DNA from: Gautieria morchelliformis
Lineage: Eukaryota > Basidiomycota > Agaricomycetes > Gomphales > Gomphaceae
Direction of reading: 5' to 3'
Length of the DNA stretch: 64,000 bases
Assembly (NCBI GenBank): GCA_015179125.1
Contig: WHVA01000306.1
Coordinates: 62,001-126,000, forward strand
In this document: positions 1 to 10,286 of the stretch, one piece after another
Position numbering within the stretch: position 1 is the stretch's first letter
Layout of the letters: every line of letters begins with the position of its first letter
The notes under the pieces: model-generated
Told to the model about the DNA's origin: nothing
Database searches by the model: none
Seen by the model: the letters and a program-made list of their open reading frames with translations, nothing else
Program-made: the position numbers and the translations under genes

Positions 1-191
1 AATTCAGCAGTTTTCTAAGATCAGAATAAGCAGAGAGTATGGGTAGGGCGCTGCCGCTTTCCGGTATCAGTGAACATTGAAACATTGGATATTTGTCAGA
101 TAGTCTCTGCAGTGTACATGGTTTAGGTTGGTCGGAACGTATAAAAGACACCCAACGTATCTAGAAACCGACCACTTAGGCTCAATGGCTT

Positions 192-1475
192 TCACAAGTA
201 TTTCTTGATCCATGTGACTGTTTCCGCGAAGCAACCTTCCTTTCCAGCTTTCACCGTCGGGTTGTTCTGTCCGATCACCGTTCAGTTTCAGTGCATGTTC
301 CGAGAAAAAGACACTCAGTTCTGACCATATCGCCTCTCACCTGTGCCAATCAAAAAACGAACCACAATGAGCAAAACTGCCACTCATTTGCATTGGACTT
401 ACTGCAAATCCATGGTTGCATCCGTCCCAATGGACTCTTTTGTACCCAGGCGCGTACTTTCCATCTCCAAGTAACTTATCAGCAATGGCACAGGACTCCG
501 CCGGGAATTGTTGATCATTGTCGCACGAGTTGATCAGGAGAGGGGCCTTCGATTGGGCGAAGAGTTTCTCAAGGTCTCCAGGCATCTGGAGCAAGGACGC
601 GTGTGCAACAGCACCGACCTTGATCACATTGTCTTGCGCGAGATTGACAACATACTTGCCTATTCGCGATTTTCAGAAGTCTGAGATTAGTCCCACTGGC
701 ATGCCATGACGCACCGCCGAAGCAGTAACCAGTAGCGCTGAACTCAGTGATGCCACGACCTTTAAGTTCCGTGATCACAGCATCTAGGAGAGGACGCGTG
801 ACCTGTTCATTGTGTTTTCCAATCCAACCCATGAGGTCGAAGGTAGCCTGACCAACAAGACTCAGTAATTCGGGGAGTGCCAAAGACTATCATGCTTACA
901 CTGCCCAAGGTTGCTGCCGGGACTGGATCCCCTTCGAAATAGTCGATCATATAGGTCTGCAAGCATTCAAACATAAATCAGGATAGCCCACACCCACTAG
1001 TGTTTCAGTCGTGTACTTGCCTGAAGCCCATTAGCGGCAAAATCGTCGGCCTGATGATGGCAAGTCAAACAGAGAGATAATCTTCCTTGGCACAACATAC
1101 CATTAACTTGAGGCAGGTACATAAATCATACTGTGATACTCTTGCGATATGGATCATGGTGCAAACTTACCTTTCCGTTGTTGAGGGACACGCCGAGAGC
1201 ATCTGTTGCAATCAAGACAATTAAACCATGGTGGCCATCAGACTCTGAGCGATTTGACCTGGAAGGAATAACAACGCTTTGTCTTTCGCATATTCTCCAG
1301 TAGGGATCGCCACGTATACTTCGACTCCGCCAAGTTTCTCGAATTTTCCGGTTGGTGTACCTATTGTCGATGATGAGGATTGCTCAGTGCACAAGGAAAG
1401 AGCATAAATGACATGCGCCTTGCCTTCGTGACGCACGCCAGATATACAGTCGGGACACAAAGTGGGGGCACTCAT
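192..1475 (-). CDS. dienelactone hydrolase family esterase, about 7 introns
   Basis: Alpha/beta hydrolase of the dienelactone hydrolase (AIM2-like) family, expected to be a soluble esterase; the natural substrate cannot be told from sequence. All three catalytic motifs are present: the nucleophile motif GYCFGG (about 714-731), the Asp region INSCDNDQQFP (about 490-520) and the His motif GCNHGFAV (about 405-425). The start at 1475 gives MSAPTLCPDCISG, a typical N-terminus of this family. The frame is divided by short introns placed by joining conserved stretches. Intron 1 (1361-1423) is GC-AG. Later exons read LFLP/DALGVSLNNGK, ADDFAANGLQ, YMIDYFEGDPVPAAT and MGWIGKHNEQVTRPLLDAV. A final intron of about 57 bp (271-327) leads to NNPTVKAGKEGCF and a stop at 192-194. 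No lesion is seen. Exact splice sites other than the first and last are my inference. Confidence 0.85.
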
Positions 1476-1799
1476 CGTGGAATATGCTAGAGATGCAATA
1501 TCATTCCATTGGGTTAAATATGACCAAACCGGACAGTTAAATCCGATTATATGTTATTCCGTATCAAGTCGGTACTCGTCGCATCAGCTAGCTGCCTTGC
1601 CCCGCAGGTTTCACGTGATCCCGAACACATCAGGCCTGAGTCAGGCGGTCGGCATTCCTTAAGTATGACTTTCCTCCCCGCGTGAGGAATTCGAGAAGGC
1701 ATAATATTATACTTATCCCAGGAATACCAATTGTTCACACCACCAAAAATAAGTACAGTACCGGAGTTGAACGTTGAACATTGGCATTAATCTTAGAAT
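1476..1799. other. 5' flank of the esterase gene, nothing recognised
   Basis: Intergenic sequence upstream of the esterase start. The short open frames on both strands overlap each other and show no recognisable protein; the segment presumably holds the promoter. Confidence 0.5.
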
Positions 1800-2138
1800 G
1801 GTGTTTCACGCTTGCGTTTTCGTGGCGTTTTCGTCGATATTTTCACGACGTTTTTGAGGCGTTTTCGGAAAATGCCCTAGAAAAACGTGAGTTGCAAAAG
1901 CGCCGCCGGAGGCCCTTTCGCCGCGTTTTTGATCGCATTTTCCATGGCGTTTTTCAGGCAATAGAAAGTTCCCTTACGTGTATTATATAATCAATGTAAC
2001 TTTTCTTAATGCCGGGATCCACCCGTTTCACGCTTGGCATTTTCCACGCATTTTCGCTGACCTTTTTCCAAAAGCGGCGACGAAAACGCTGACGAAAAAA
2101 CCTCTGAAAAAACCACGAAAACGCAAGCGTGAAACACC
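1800..2138. mobile_element. MITE-like element with 26-bp perfect terminal inverted repeats
   Basis: Perfect 26-bp inverted repeats face each other at 1800-1825 (begins GGTGTTTCACGCTTGCG) and 2113-2138. The 339-bp unit has no credible coding capacity. The interior is rich in GCGTTTT/AAAACGC subrepeats, and a partial extra copy of the end motif (CCGTTTCACGCTTGGC) lies near 2026. The flanks CTTAGAAT and CTAATAAT match at 6 of 8 positions, so an 8-bp target duplication is possible but not proven. This structure is what a miniature inverted-repeat DNA transposon looks like; superfamily not assigned. Confidence 0.7.
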
Positions 2139-3064
2139 CTAATAATTAAATAGATTTAGAATGAATAGAGGTGCATTTCTGTACTAGTAAACAATCGATC
2201 GGCCGTCTTGGAATTATATACTACACAGCCGGAGGCTTGCGACGAAACTAACCGGTTTTAAGGGCAGTTCTTGCCGTTTGAAGCCTGACATCATCCAGTC
2301 ACAACTTCCGCCGTTCGGTCCTGGCTTGATTTTGTCTCGCAATATCGGGGACGCATTTCGACCGAGGTCGTCCCCATGTTTTGCTCGTCCGAGTGATCTG
2401 GTCACCCGAACCGTGTACCGCCCTCGCGAAACATATACCCTGCCCCCTTCTCATGACCTCGTGGCCTGCTCGAATGGCATATGGCCGGGGCATACCGTGT
2501 TGGCCGGTCACCTTCCGGCATCCCACCTGGCTACGGCACCGCGTGTTGGTACGTCCCCCGATTTCACACATTCCTCTGGAGGTTATGTCAAATTCATGCC
2601 GCGTGAACGCTGTTTGGCTTCCACGGGATGCTGGTCACCACAGTTCTGATATTCCCATAACTCAGTTTTATATTCTATAAATAAACGCTTGTTTGGGACC
2701 GGGTCGTACTAATTCGATTTTCACTCATATACATCGTTCTTCCCTATACTTGGGTTAAATATATATGGTACCGCGTCCACCGTGGGCCTTATTCCATGTC
2801 CAAAGCCGAAGTGAAAGTCATTGGCGCAATAGTATCTGCGCTCCCAGCGGGGCGGATGGCTCACTCCACGCCCCCGCGCGCGCCATATGTGAGGCGAGTG
2901 CCGACTTCTGGTGGCCGTTGGCCTCATGGTCAGCGATCACAGTCTTAGTGAAACTGCATCGTACACAGCCAATGAGTCCGAATCTGGTCAACTGCTTCTA
3001 CGATATTGGTTCGTATTTGCAAGGCTGAAACACCGCTGCCCATTAATTGGCCATCGTTTGCAGC
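2139..3064. other. intergenic, no gene recognised
   Basis: Open frames exist on both strands (for example 2278-2649 +) but they overlap in several frames, show no motif, and end at arbitrary points. I see no promoter or RNA gene here. Confidence 0.5.
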
Positions 3065-3208
3065 AGCCGTTCGACGCGTAAGTCCACTGCCAGTCATCAG
3101 CCGTCCGACACGCAAGTCCACGGCCAGTCATCAGCCGTCCAACACGCAAGTCCACTGCCAGTCTCGCATCAGCCGTCCGACGCGCAAGTCCAGTGCCAGT
3201 CTCGCATG
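3065..3208 (+). repeat. short tandem repeat, about 4 copies of a 34-38-bp unit
   Basis: Four imperfect head-to-tail copies of a unit with core CCGTCCGACGCGCAAGTCCA followed by a CAGTC spacer. Units differ by single substitutions and by a 4-bp length change in the last two. Nothing suggests a CRISPR array: the spacers are not unique and the repeats are contiguous. Confidence 0.75.
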
Positions 3209-3445
3209 ACCAATTACCTCTGTCTCACCAACAGCATAAAGTTATTTTCTGACACAAGATAAGAAATACTCAGAGCAGGTGAAGCTCCTGGGCCGGTGGG
3301 GAACAATCAAGAACCTCAAGAACCAAACGGCTGCTTTACATGTTCCCAGGTGCATGCAAGAAGTAGGCCGTCATATTCGTTTATCGGTAGCTGCGAGGAA
3401 CACGCTACGTGTGAACATTGAATTGAATTGTGCCTACAAGACTAA
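3209..3445. other. intergenic, 3' flank of RRP7
   Basis: Short stretch between the tandem repeat and the RRP7 stop. No feature recognised; it should contain the RRP7 polyadenylation region. Confidence 0.4.
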
Positions 3446-4530
3446 TCAGTAAGGCTTGAATCGTCGCGATTCCCCGAGCCGCGCAATTGCTTTCTTGTCT
3501 TTCTCGAATTCATCCTTCAAATCCACAAGTTCTAAGAAGTATATATCGTGTTAGCGAGGTCCGAAGAAGTTTGGGACTAAGATAAACCTTTCCGTTTCTT
3601 TTCGTGAGACTGGAACTTATAGAAGTTGTCTTTTTCGTGCTTTTTGGGTTTCTTCTTGCCTCGTTTACTTGATGTCGCCTTTTCACCGGTGCGTAGCTCC
3701 TCCATGAATTGCTTGGTCGCCACACCAACACCACCGCCGAGCGTCGTCCCATACGCCCCGCCACGCGTAACTAATGTAAACCCGTCCTCGTCCACGATCG
3801 CAACACCCTTCTTGTACTCCGATTTCTGTTTTGTGAGCGCCTTGTTGTATTCATAAACCTGGAGGAAACTGTCCGCGTGGGCCTTGACGTCCTGAAGCGA
3901 AGGGCGCTGTGCCTCGTAAAGCGCCGCATAGTGAGCAAGGCCCCACGGCGAGACCGTACCTGTAGTCGGTGGCCAGGTACGTATTTTAGACGAGGCTGAC
4001 CCTAGTTCGAGTGCACGGGGGATTGAAATCGTATCGGTGAATACGAGGTGTGCTGATGAGCCAGAGTGAAGAAGCGTCCGCAAAGAAAGCTCAGGTTGCG
4101 GGAGAGCTACCACCTGGGGTGGTGGGCCCTTACTCTTGTTCTTTTTCATGGAGAGCTTTCGCCTTTTTCGTCGATGGGCGGAATCCTCTGAATTCCCTGC
4201 CACTGCCGCTTCTTCTTTGGCCTCCAACACTTCGTCTTCGTCCTCGCCCTGGCTAATTTCAAGCGGCTCATACGCTTCGGGAGACCACGTACGTGATTGA
4301 ACGATGACCCGTTCGACATGACCGCATGATTTGAAAAGAAGTGTCAGCTCCCTCTCTGTCGCGTCTGGCGGTATGTTCACAAGGAACAACGTCCGTCCAT
4401 TGGGAAGGAGAGCAGCTTTTCCGCTACCTGGCTTGGAGATGTGTTCCTTGATATATAGAATATGTTGAGTCGATTGGCCGTATAGCAATGGGACAACAGT
4501 AAAGTCTGCAATTTTGTCAGGCAGGCCCAT
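3446..4530 (-). CDS. RRP7: ribosomal RNA-processing protein 7 (RRP7)
   Basis: RRP7 works in the nucleolus in pre-18S rRNA processing and 40S subunit assembly (UtpC/CURI complex in yeast). The long exon (4530-3588) gives MGLPDKIADF at the N-terminus, an RRM-like N-terminal domain around LFLVNIPPDATERELTLLF (about residues 48-66), an acidic then basic linker (KRRKLSMKKNKSK), and the RRP7 domain starting near VDEDGFTLVTRGG. A 56-bp intron (3532-3587, GTTTATC...CTTAG) joins KRK to ELVDLKDEFEKDKKAIA, and the protein ends RRFKPY with a stop at 3446-3448, the usual RRP7 terminus. The two exons sum to 1029 nt, giving 342 residues in frame. It is head-to-head with NAA10. Looks intact. Confidence 0.93.
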
Positions 4531-4736
4531 TATTCCCGAAATTGGGCACTATGTGTTGTACTGGCGGCGCGAAAAATTACGGCGTTGGCCATTACAAACC
4601 AGTGGACCTCAGGGGACCGTCGCGCCGTATGGCAGGTGCAGTAACAATACTGTGCGAATATGTGCCGATTGTGGCCAAAGCGCTTTGGGAATAAAATCCC
4701 AACCTCACCTCTGGTAGCGACCTCATATCGTGTGCG
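4531..4736. promoter_or_regulatory. shared divergent promoter gap, RRP7 / NAA10
   Basis: Only 206 bp separate the RRP7 start (4530, minus) from the NAA10 start (4737, plus), so both promoters must lie here or overlap the coding ends. No canonical TATA box is visible. The pairing of two growth-related genes (ribosome assembly, co-translational acetylation) makes shared control plausible; this is inference. Confidence 0.55.
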
Positions 4737-5486
4737 ATGAACATCCGTTTGGCTCGTGTGCGTTTTGTGCTGCTAATGCTGCAAGCTGCTCACTTTGCAG
4801 TCATGCGCACGTCTTCTCTTCATTCTAGGCCGAAGACTTGATGGGTATGCAAGCTTGCAACTTAAACAACCTACCCGAAAACTACACGTTACGATATTGC
4901 AAGTCTGGAGTTTTACATCATTCCAGAAGATACTCATAACGTGTCTAGACTTATATCATGCATTGACCTGGCCCCAATTGTCATATGTGGCTGAGGACCA
5001 TAACGGCCGAATAGTAGGATATATATTGGCCAAGATGTGAATATATTGTCTCATTCGTATGGGTAAGCTGATTTTTTTTTTGCAGGGAAGAAGAAACGGA
5101 GGAAGGTGAGGAGCCGCATGGTCATGTCACTTCGATATCCGTCCTACGCTCGTATCGAAGGCTCGGCCTTGCAAAAAAGCTTATGATGCAGTCCCGTGAG
5201 TTATTGGTTGCTGTCATGATGATAACGCTTACACCTTTGAGAAGAAGAGGCTATGGTGGGCGTATATAAAGCGGCCTATGTTTCGCTTCATGTCCGCCAG
5301 TCAAATCGTGCCGCCATAGGTTTATACCGAGATACGTTAGGCTTTACCGTCGAGAAAATTGAAGCCAAATATTGTAAGTCTGCCGTAGTATACTTTCGTT
5401 CAGGTCAAATGTAAACTAAATATGTGGCGATGTCAGATAACGACGGGGAAGATGCTTATGCTATGCGTCTAGAGTTGAAGCCTTGA
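4737..5486 (+). CDS. NAA10: N-terminal acetyltransferase A catalytic subunit (NAA10/ARD1)
   Basis: Catalytic GNAT-fold subunit of the ribosome-associated NatA complex, which acetylates N-termini after Met removal. Exon 1 encodes MNIRLAR (4737-4757); a 71-bp intron (4758-4828) leads into [20 protein letters not shown], a hallmark of this family. Later exons give [18 protein letters not shown], then [29 protein letters not shown], the acetyl-CoA-binding RRLGLAKKL, and [15 protein letters not shown], ending [12 protein letters not shown] and TGA at 5484-5486. There are about 5 introns; the one after PENYT is not cleanly resolved (about 4885-4950 may hide a tiny exon). Length and order fit NAA10. 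It lies 74 bp before the next gene on the same strand. Confidence 0.9.
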
Positions 5487-5560
5487 TTGTAGCACTGCAG
5501 TACAGTACTGTAGTACCTTATAAATCCAGAATTACATCATTAGACGCCCATTCCCATTTC

Positions 5561-7080
5561 ATGGCGGAAGCTCTCCCTCAAGATCTCTTACTGTGCATAT
5601 TTATTCATGGGTGAGGATTGATGGCTAGCGTTTAGAGCGCTGAATTCACCTATCATGCCAAAGTTTCAAGGGCACAGATGAAACCTTTGGTGACTTTCCT
5701 GAGCGACTGCGGCACCTGTTGACAGAAACCATTGAGAATGTCGCTGTTGAGTGCATAGTCTTTCCAGCTTACGAGGTGTGCTTGCTTGCCACCGCGAGAC
5801 CTTCATTTGCATTCTAACCTGTGATGGCAACCAGACTAAGGGAGAGTTGGTACAGTTCTAGTGGTTTTCTATAAGACGAGGGATGAATCGCTAGTTTGAT
5901 ATAGGCTGCGGCAGTGGAGAGATTCGCTGACTGGCTTACTACACTGACGGTGGAAAGAGAGGTTGCCCACGGTACAGGAGGGGGCGCAGGTAAGGCTAAG
6001 ATTGTCCTATGCGGCCACAGGTGCGTTGTCGCCATGCAGTATTGGAAACTGATATAAAGCAATCGGCGACTCAGCATGGGTGGCTTGTTAGCAGCTGACA
6101 CCTTCCTTGCAATGGCAAATTCTCGTCCAGAAAAGTCTGCACCGCTTTGGCCTAGGATCATAGCTTGCATAGCCTTCGACACGCCGGTCGGCCATGTTTC
6201 GCTTTGACGGCCCTAAAATATGCATTGACTTTCAATTGCTTCATTTCAGTACCTAGGCATACATCCACACGTGTTTAAGAACAGCGCTGACAAGGCAGTA
6301 GGATATGTCCAGACGGCGCGCGACTTAGCCACGGGCGCAGGTGTGTTGGGGGCTCTCGGAGGCTTTACATTCGGAAAGAAAGCGGCCGTGGGGAAACAAA
6401 CGACGCCCAAGGAGAAAGAGCAAGAAGCTGACGGGCTTGTTACCGCCTCGCCTCCAGTTCCGCGGCCTGTTACTCCGACTTCTTCCCCACCTCTACCTCC
6501 CGGACGGTCGGGATGGGATAAGTGGGCACCAGTTGCGTACGGCGCGGGGGCTGCGATTGTTGCGGGAGCAGCCGCTACTGCGGCCTATTATAAACGTGAA
6601 GACGTTACATTTGGGTGGTCGTGGGCTAGTGACCATATGAAGTACGTCAAGAATTTATGGGATGAGAAAGCACTGAAGATGAGGGTGGAGAGTCTTGTGG
6701 CAACCGGGGAGGAAGTGGGTGTGGTCTTCAGGACGTAGGTACTGTCCTGTTGGCCTCACCATTCCTTGCTTACTATCTTGCCTGGACATCTCTCTTGAAG
6801 GTTTTACACATATCTGCCGGGGAAACCTCCTATCAATCCCAATCCTCGATCTTTCATTGTCATCCCACAACCGGATACACATTACGCACGCTACTTTGTA
6901 CAAGCTCATAACAGTCTCGCCTTGGACGAAGTGACGGCCCATACAGGGATGTTTAGAGCCACGTCTAACGATGGCTATTACGATCTTGGCCTTCAGACAG
7001 CAAAATCTATCCGAGAGGCCGTGGGCTTATGTCGTCGCGGTGGAGGTGCGATGAAGGCGACAAGTATTGAGGAACAATAA
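5561..7080 (+). CDS. DUF676 lipase/serine esterase-like hydrolase
   Basis: Alpha/beta hydrolase with the DUF676 (putative serine esterase) fold. The start MAEALPQDLLLCIFIHG gives the oxyanion HG motif; then FKGTDETFGDFPERLRHLL and VECIVFPAYE. The nucleophile elbow GHS-MGG is split by an intron after KIVLCGHS (about 6015). The following exons read MGGLLAADTFLAMA, IIACIAFDTP and YLGIHPHVFKNSADKAV. A low-complexity Pro/Ser segment (about 6450-6510) precedes a hydrophobic Gly/Ala stretch (VAYGAGAAIVAGAAATAAYY) that could anchor to a membrane. The final exon (about 6798-7080) encodes FYTYLPGKPPINPNPRSFI and ends ATSIEEQ. Six or so introns; splice joins are my reading. Looks intact. Related fungal proteins act on lipids, but no substrate can be assigned. 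Confidence 0.85.
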
Positions 7081-7550
7081 GGTTTCGGCCAGCTGGAATG
7101 ATGCTGCCTACATATTCCTGTTTATTCACAGTTATATGCAAGTGGCTTTATGATTATCAGGCACGTTTGGGTCAACACTCGATCCAACTTCCTTCTCGAG
7201 GCGTTGATCAGTACTGCCCATGCCCTGCACCGTGACTAGGCAGCTGCGACTAATTTGTATGGACGCACACTAGTATCTGTCTGGGCTGTAGTATAGACTG
7301 GCCATAGCTCATCATCACGAGCTGCACGAATTTTGATAAATTATACACTAGAGGAAGGGACGGTACCTCTGGAAATACGCCGGGGAGAGGAGTACAGCGA
7401 GGACTACCAACACGGCAGTGTGCCTGGGCCCGCAGCTGCGGAGCTCGAACCCAGGAACACGGTTTGGAACGAACGTTGGGGAAGTATCGCTTCATCGACT
7501 CCTACTAAAAGCAGAAAATAACTTCACGCCTCCAAGCTTGCCTTCTTCTC
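7081..7550. other. intergenic between DUF676 gene and VTC1
   Basis: 3' end of the hydrolase gene and promoter/5' UTR of VTC1. Short open frames on both strands have no recognisable product. Confidence 0.5.
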
Positions 7551-8156
7551 ATGTCTACACAACCCCTGCTTCAGCGTACGGCACAAAAGCGAATTGCGTT
7601 GCCCGTTAGGGTTGAACCAAAGGTCTCTTTTGCTAACGAGCGCACTTTCTTGTCATGGCTTCACTTCACAGTTGTGCTTGGCGGATTAGCGGTCGGCTTA
7701 CTAAATTTTGGAGACAAGGTGCGTCTGTGTACAGCAGGTACGCGAATAGGGGTTCTCACTTATCCCATTCTAGGTGGGCAAGATCAGCGCGGTAATGTTT
7801 TCGCTAGTTGGTGCGCGCACATTCTTCCTTCCCTTACCATCCATGCAATCCTTGACTCTGCGGCGTAGCAATGGGGATTATGTTGTATGCCCTGGTGACC
7901 TACCACTGGCGCGCGGTGCAAATCCGGAAGGGTTCGCGTGAGCCATATGATGATAGACTTGGTCCAGTTAGTGCTAGTATGTGTTTGATTTCCATATATC
8001 GCGCTGACATGCTCCCACGTATGACAGACAATATTGTGTCTTGCCTTGCTTGGTTTGTCATTTTCAGGGAAGAATTATCTAATGTACAAGCTAAGGTCTG
8101 TTGTTCTAATAGGTGCTGTCATAGTCAACTTTGTGCTACGGTTTACGGAAGGTTAA
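7551..8156 (+). CDS. VTC1: vacuolar transporter chaperone subunit 1 (VTC1)
   Basis: Small membrane subunit of the VTC complex, which synthesises polyphosphate and delivers it into the vacuole. Exon 1 (7551-7718) encodes [20 protein letters not shown], then [19 protein letters not shown], the conserved VTC1 signature, and the first transmembrane helix. Introns 7719-7773 and 7811-7868 flank a 37-bp exon ([12 protein letters not shown]) that with exon 3 ([17 protein letters not shown]) forms helix 2. After [14 protein letters not shown] an intron leads to [18 protein letters not shown], helix 3, and a stop at 8154-8156. Three helices and a length near 130 residues match the family. The acceptor of the last intron (near 8095) is uncertain. 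Looks intact. Confidence 0.92.
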
Positions 8157-9220
8157 GCCGAATGGGAGGTTTGAGCGTGCTGCAGGCCGAGATTCTATGA
8201 CAGTGCACAGCGGCTAAAACGGTCGCCACCATAGTTGCTGTATGGGCGGACCATAGAGATCCCATCCCTTCCTCATTCTATCAGAGTCATATCACCCGTA
8301 CAACTTATGCTGTACGATATATCACGCAAATGCAACGGCCACAACCGGAGGGGATCAATCGGTGGCCATCCTTGAGTCGAATGTTCAAACTGGCAAAGAG
8401 GGACGTTTCGGTCCAGACTGCAAGTTGTGATCTGTTGTTGCACAGTTGATATTACGTCAATGCTGTGGTTTCAGGGCTACCTGACCCGTTCAATAAAACC
8501 GTAATCAGTGCACTTTTGCAAGCATATATACTGTAATATCTTGTCTAGATGGTGTTCGTCGAGATGCTGGGCAAGGGCATGATATATACTTTACACGTAC
8601 AGTAAAGACACGGTTATAACGCTAGTAGGATTTTTCAAGTCGTATTTACAATTTTAAATCAAAACTTGACTGCATGGTTTTTGAGCGACTTTACTTGACA
8701 AAATCGAATAATAAAATCATTACCTGAGTTGATCCCATGGGACAAAGTCCCCTTGCTCGTCAAGGGCACTGGGATGTCGTAAATCGTGGGAAATCCGACA
8801 CCTTTTGCCGAGCTTTCCCAAGCATACCTGCATCTGTCCTTGAATCACCGCATTTATGTTGTCTTGTGTGTCTTACTCATAAGTATTCCTCAGTGAGACT
8901 CTTCCAGCATTGAATCGCACAACTCCTCGGCATGAATGCGGCAACTTGTGTCATAGTCTTATGTTGATCATCATGCACCCCTCTTGACGTGTATAATTCG
9001 CCAAAGGGGACATTTCTACAGTTCCATCCTCTCTGTGCAAATGCTGCTGTATGTGTTGTTTAATCCCCCCCCCCCCCCCCCCCCCCCTTTCTAGTCTCAC
9101 TGATCAAGGCCTTGTAAGGGCAACTCCCTGAGAGAGTGGGATATCATGCAATCTGGAAGAGAGGGCAAAGATGAAAGGCTAAGGATCCCTTCTGCTGGCA
9201 ACTAACTATATACTTCCCAG
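8157..9220. other. intergenic boundary between gene island and transposon block
   Basis: About 1.06 kb with no gene. It contains a 23-base homopolymer C tract (9065-9087), the probable VTC1 terminator region and AT-rich stretches. No conserved protein or RNA is recognisable. Confidence 0.5.
9065..9087 (+). repeat. homopolymer C tract (23 C)
   Basis: Uninterrupted run of 23 cytosines. Similar C tracts occur at 50141-50168 and 54403-54415. Length in such tracts is prone to slippage and to sequencing error. Confidence 0.9.
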
Positions 9221-10274
9221 TGTCAGGGGACAACTTGTTGTTGTTCATGTGCTGTATGACGCAGCCATCTGGTTGGAGTCCTGTGATCATCCTCAGTGTA
9301 ACAGTCTGAGTTCAAAGGAAGAACTGTATACTTCCGTCTTCCTTTGAACTCAGGCATAGTGCACAACAGGTTATGGGCCCCATACTCTGACAGAAGGAAA
9401 GAGCTTATCATGTTGGACTCAGAGACTGAGAACTGCACAAAAAGTATCAAACTCATGAGCTTGAACTACAACATGGAGAATAGTCACTGAAGACCTCAAA
9501 ATACCAGTGGATGCGGGAGGAGCAGCGAAGTGGCTGCTGAAATGGGAGGAAGCTGCTGGCATCATATTAAAATCCCTAACTCCTATGCAGTATGTCCATA
9601 GCGAGGGCACATGGAAGATCCTATTGAGATGTGGAAAAGACTAAAGATGTTTGTGTTTATAGTTAGATTAATCAGAATAAAGAATATTCTGATTGCTCAG
9701 GGAGTAGTGGTGCATCATGCACCCCTGTTAAGACTGTATGTTGTACTGAGACTCGGCTCTAAACTAAATGAGAGCCAAGCTGAGGTTTGGAACTGAGGGC
9801 TTGGCTTCAACTTCATAGGTTGCACCCACTCAGTGTTCCACCCTAATTTCAGGAACAGGGTTCGGCTTTAAGCCAAAGATCAGAATCAACATCAGACAAG
9901 AGAGATTAGTGTAAGAGGAGCTAAATTGATATCTGAACTGAGGAACTAGCATACAGGGTTGGGGGGTGTTGTTGGAGTCGGCACCGGTAAGCTTCGGACG
10001 CACAGTTGGGTCAGACCCACCGGACATGGACTAAGAGAGGATTAGTAGTCTCGGTCAAGCTTGACCGAGATTGTATATATATCAGACTAGTATCTAGTAG
10101 CACCTTAGTGAATCACCTTTTCACTGAGGTACATGTTGTTCTTTTGTATGCCTAGATGCACCGATGCTCATTGCCCTTAGCTCATTTGTATCTAGGTATA
10201 GTAATAGTACTCGCTCAGTGAATCACGTATTCACTGAGCTCATCTGTATCTAGCTACTGTGCATAACTGCTACA
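9221..10274 (+). repeat. LTR-like region ending as the Copia-1 5' LTR
   Basis: The right end is supported: 10274 ends ...CTACA and is directly followed by a Copia-type primer-binding site and gag. A TATA-like TGTATATATATC at about 10070 fits an LTR promoter. The left limit is not fixed; TGTCAGGGGACAAC at 9221 is a candidate LTR start. Inside, 9739-9850 resembles the first part of the Gypsy-1 LTR (TGTTGTACTGAGAC, then GGCTTCAACTTCATAGGTTG), so this may be two LTR remnants joined. The repeated CAGTGAATCAC..TTCACTGA motif at about 10108-10135 and 10215-10240 is an inverted-repeat element of unknown role. Confidence 0.5.
9306..9353. repeat. 16-bp perfect inverted repeat with 16-nt loop
   Basis: CTGAGTTCAAAGGAAG at 9306-9321 is the exact reverse complement of 9338-9353, with a 16-nt loop between. 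It lies in the LTR-like region and could fold into a hairpin in either strand's RNA. Confidence 0.85.
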
Positions 10275-10286
10275 GGTTATGGGCCC
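10275..10286 (+). promoter_or_regulatory. Copia-1 primer-binding site, half-initiator-tRNA type
   Basis: GGTTATGGGCCC immediately follows the LTR end. It is the kind of site described for Drosophila copia, complementary to the anticodon arm of initiator tRNA-Met rather than to its 3' end. The gag start ATG at 10279 lies inside it. The pairing is inferred from that known example; the host tRNA is not in the window. Confidence 0.65.

Noticed and set aside
2278-2680. Overlapping 123-, 99- and 90-codon ORFs
   Set aside because: Mutually overlapping on both strands, no motif, no splice logic, no similarity that I recognise.
9611-10027. Small ORFs on both strands before Copia-1
   Set aside because: They lie in LTR-like sequence and have no conserved wording.
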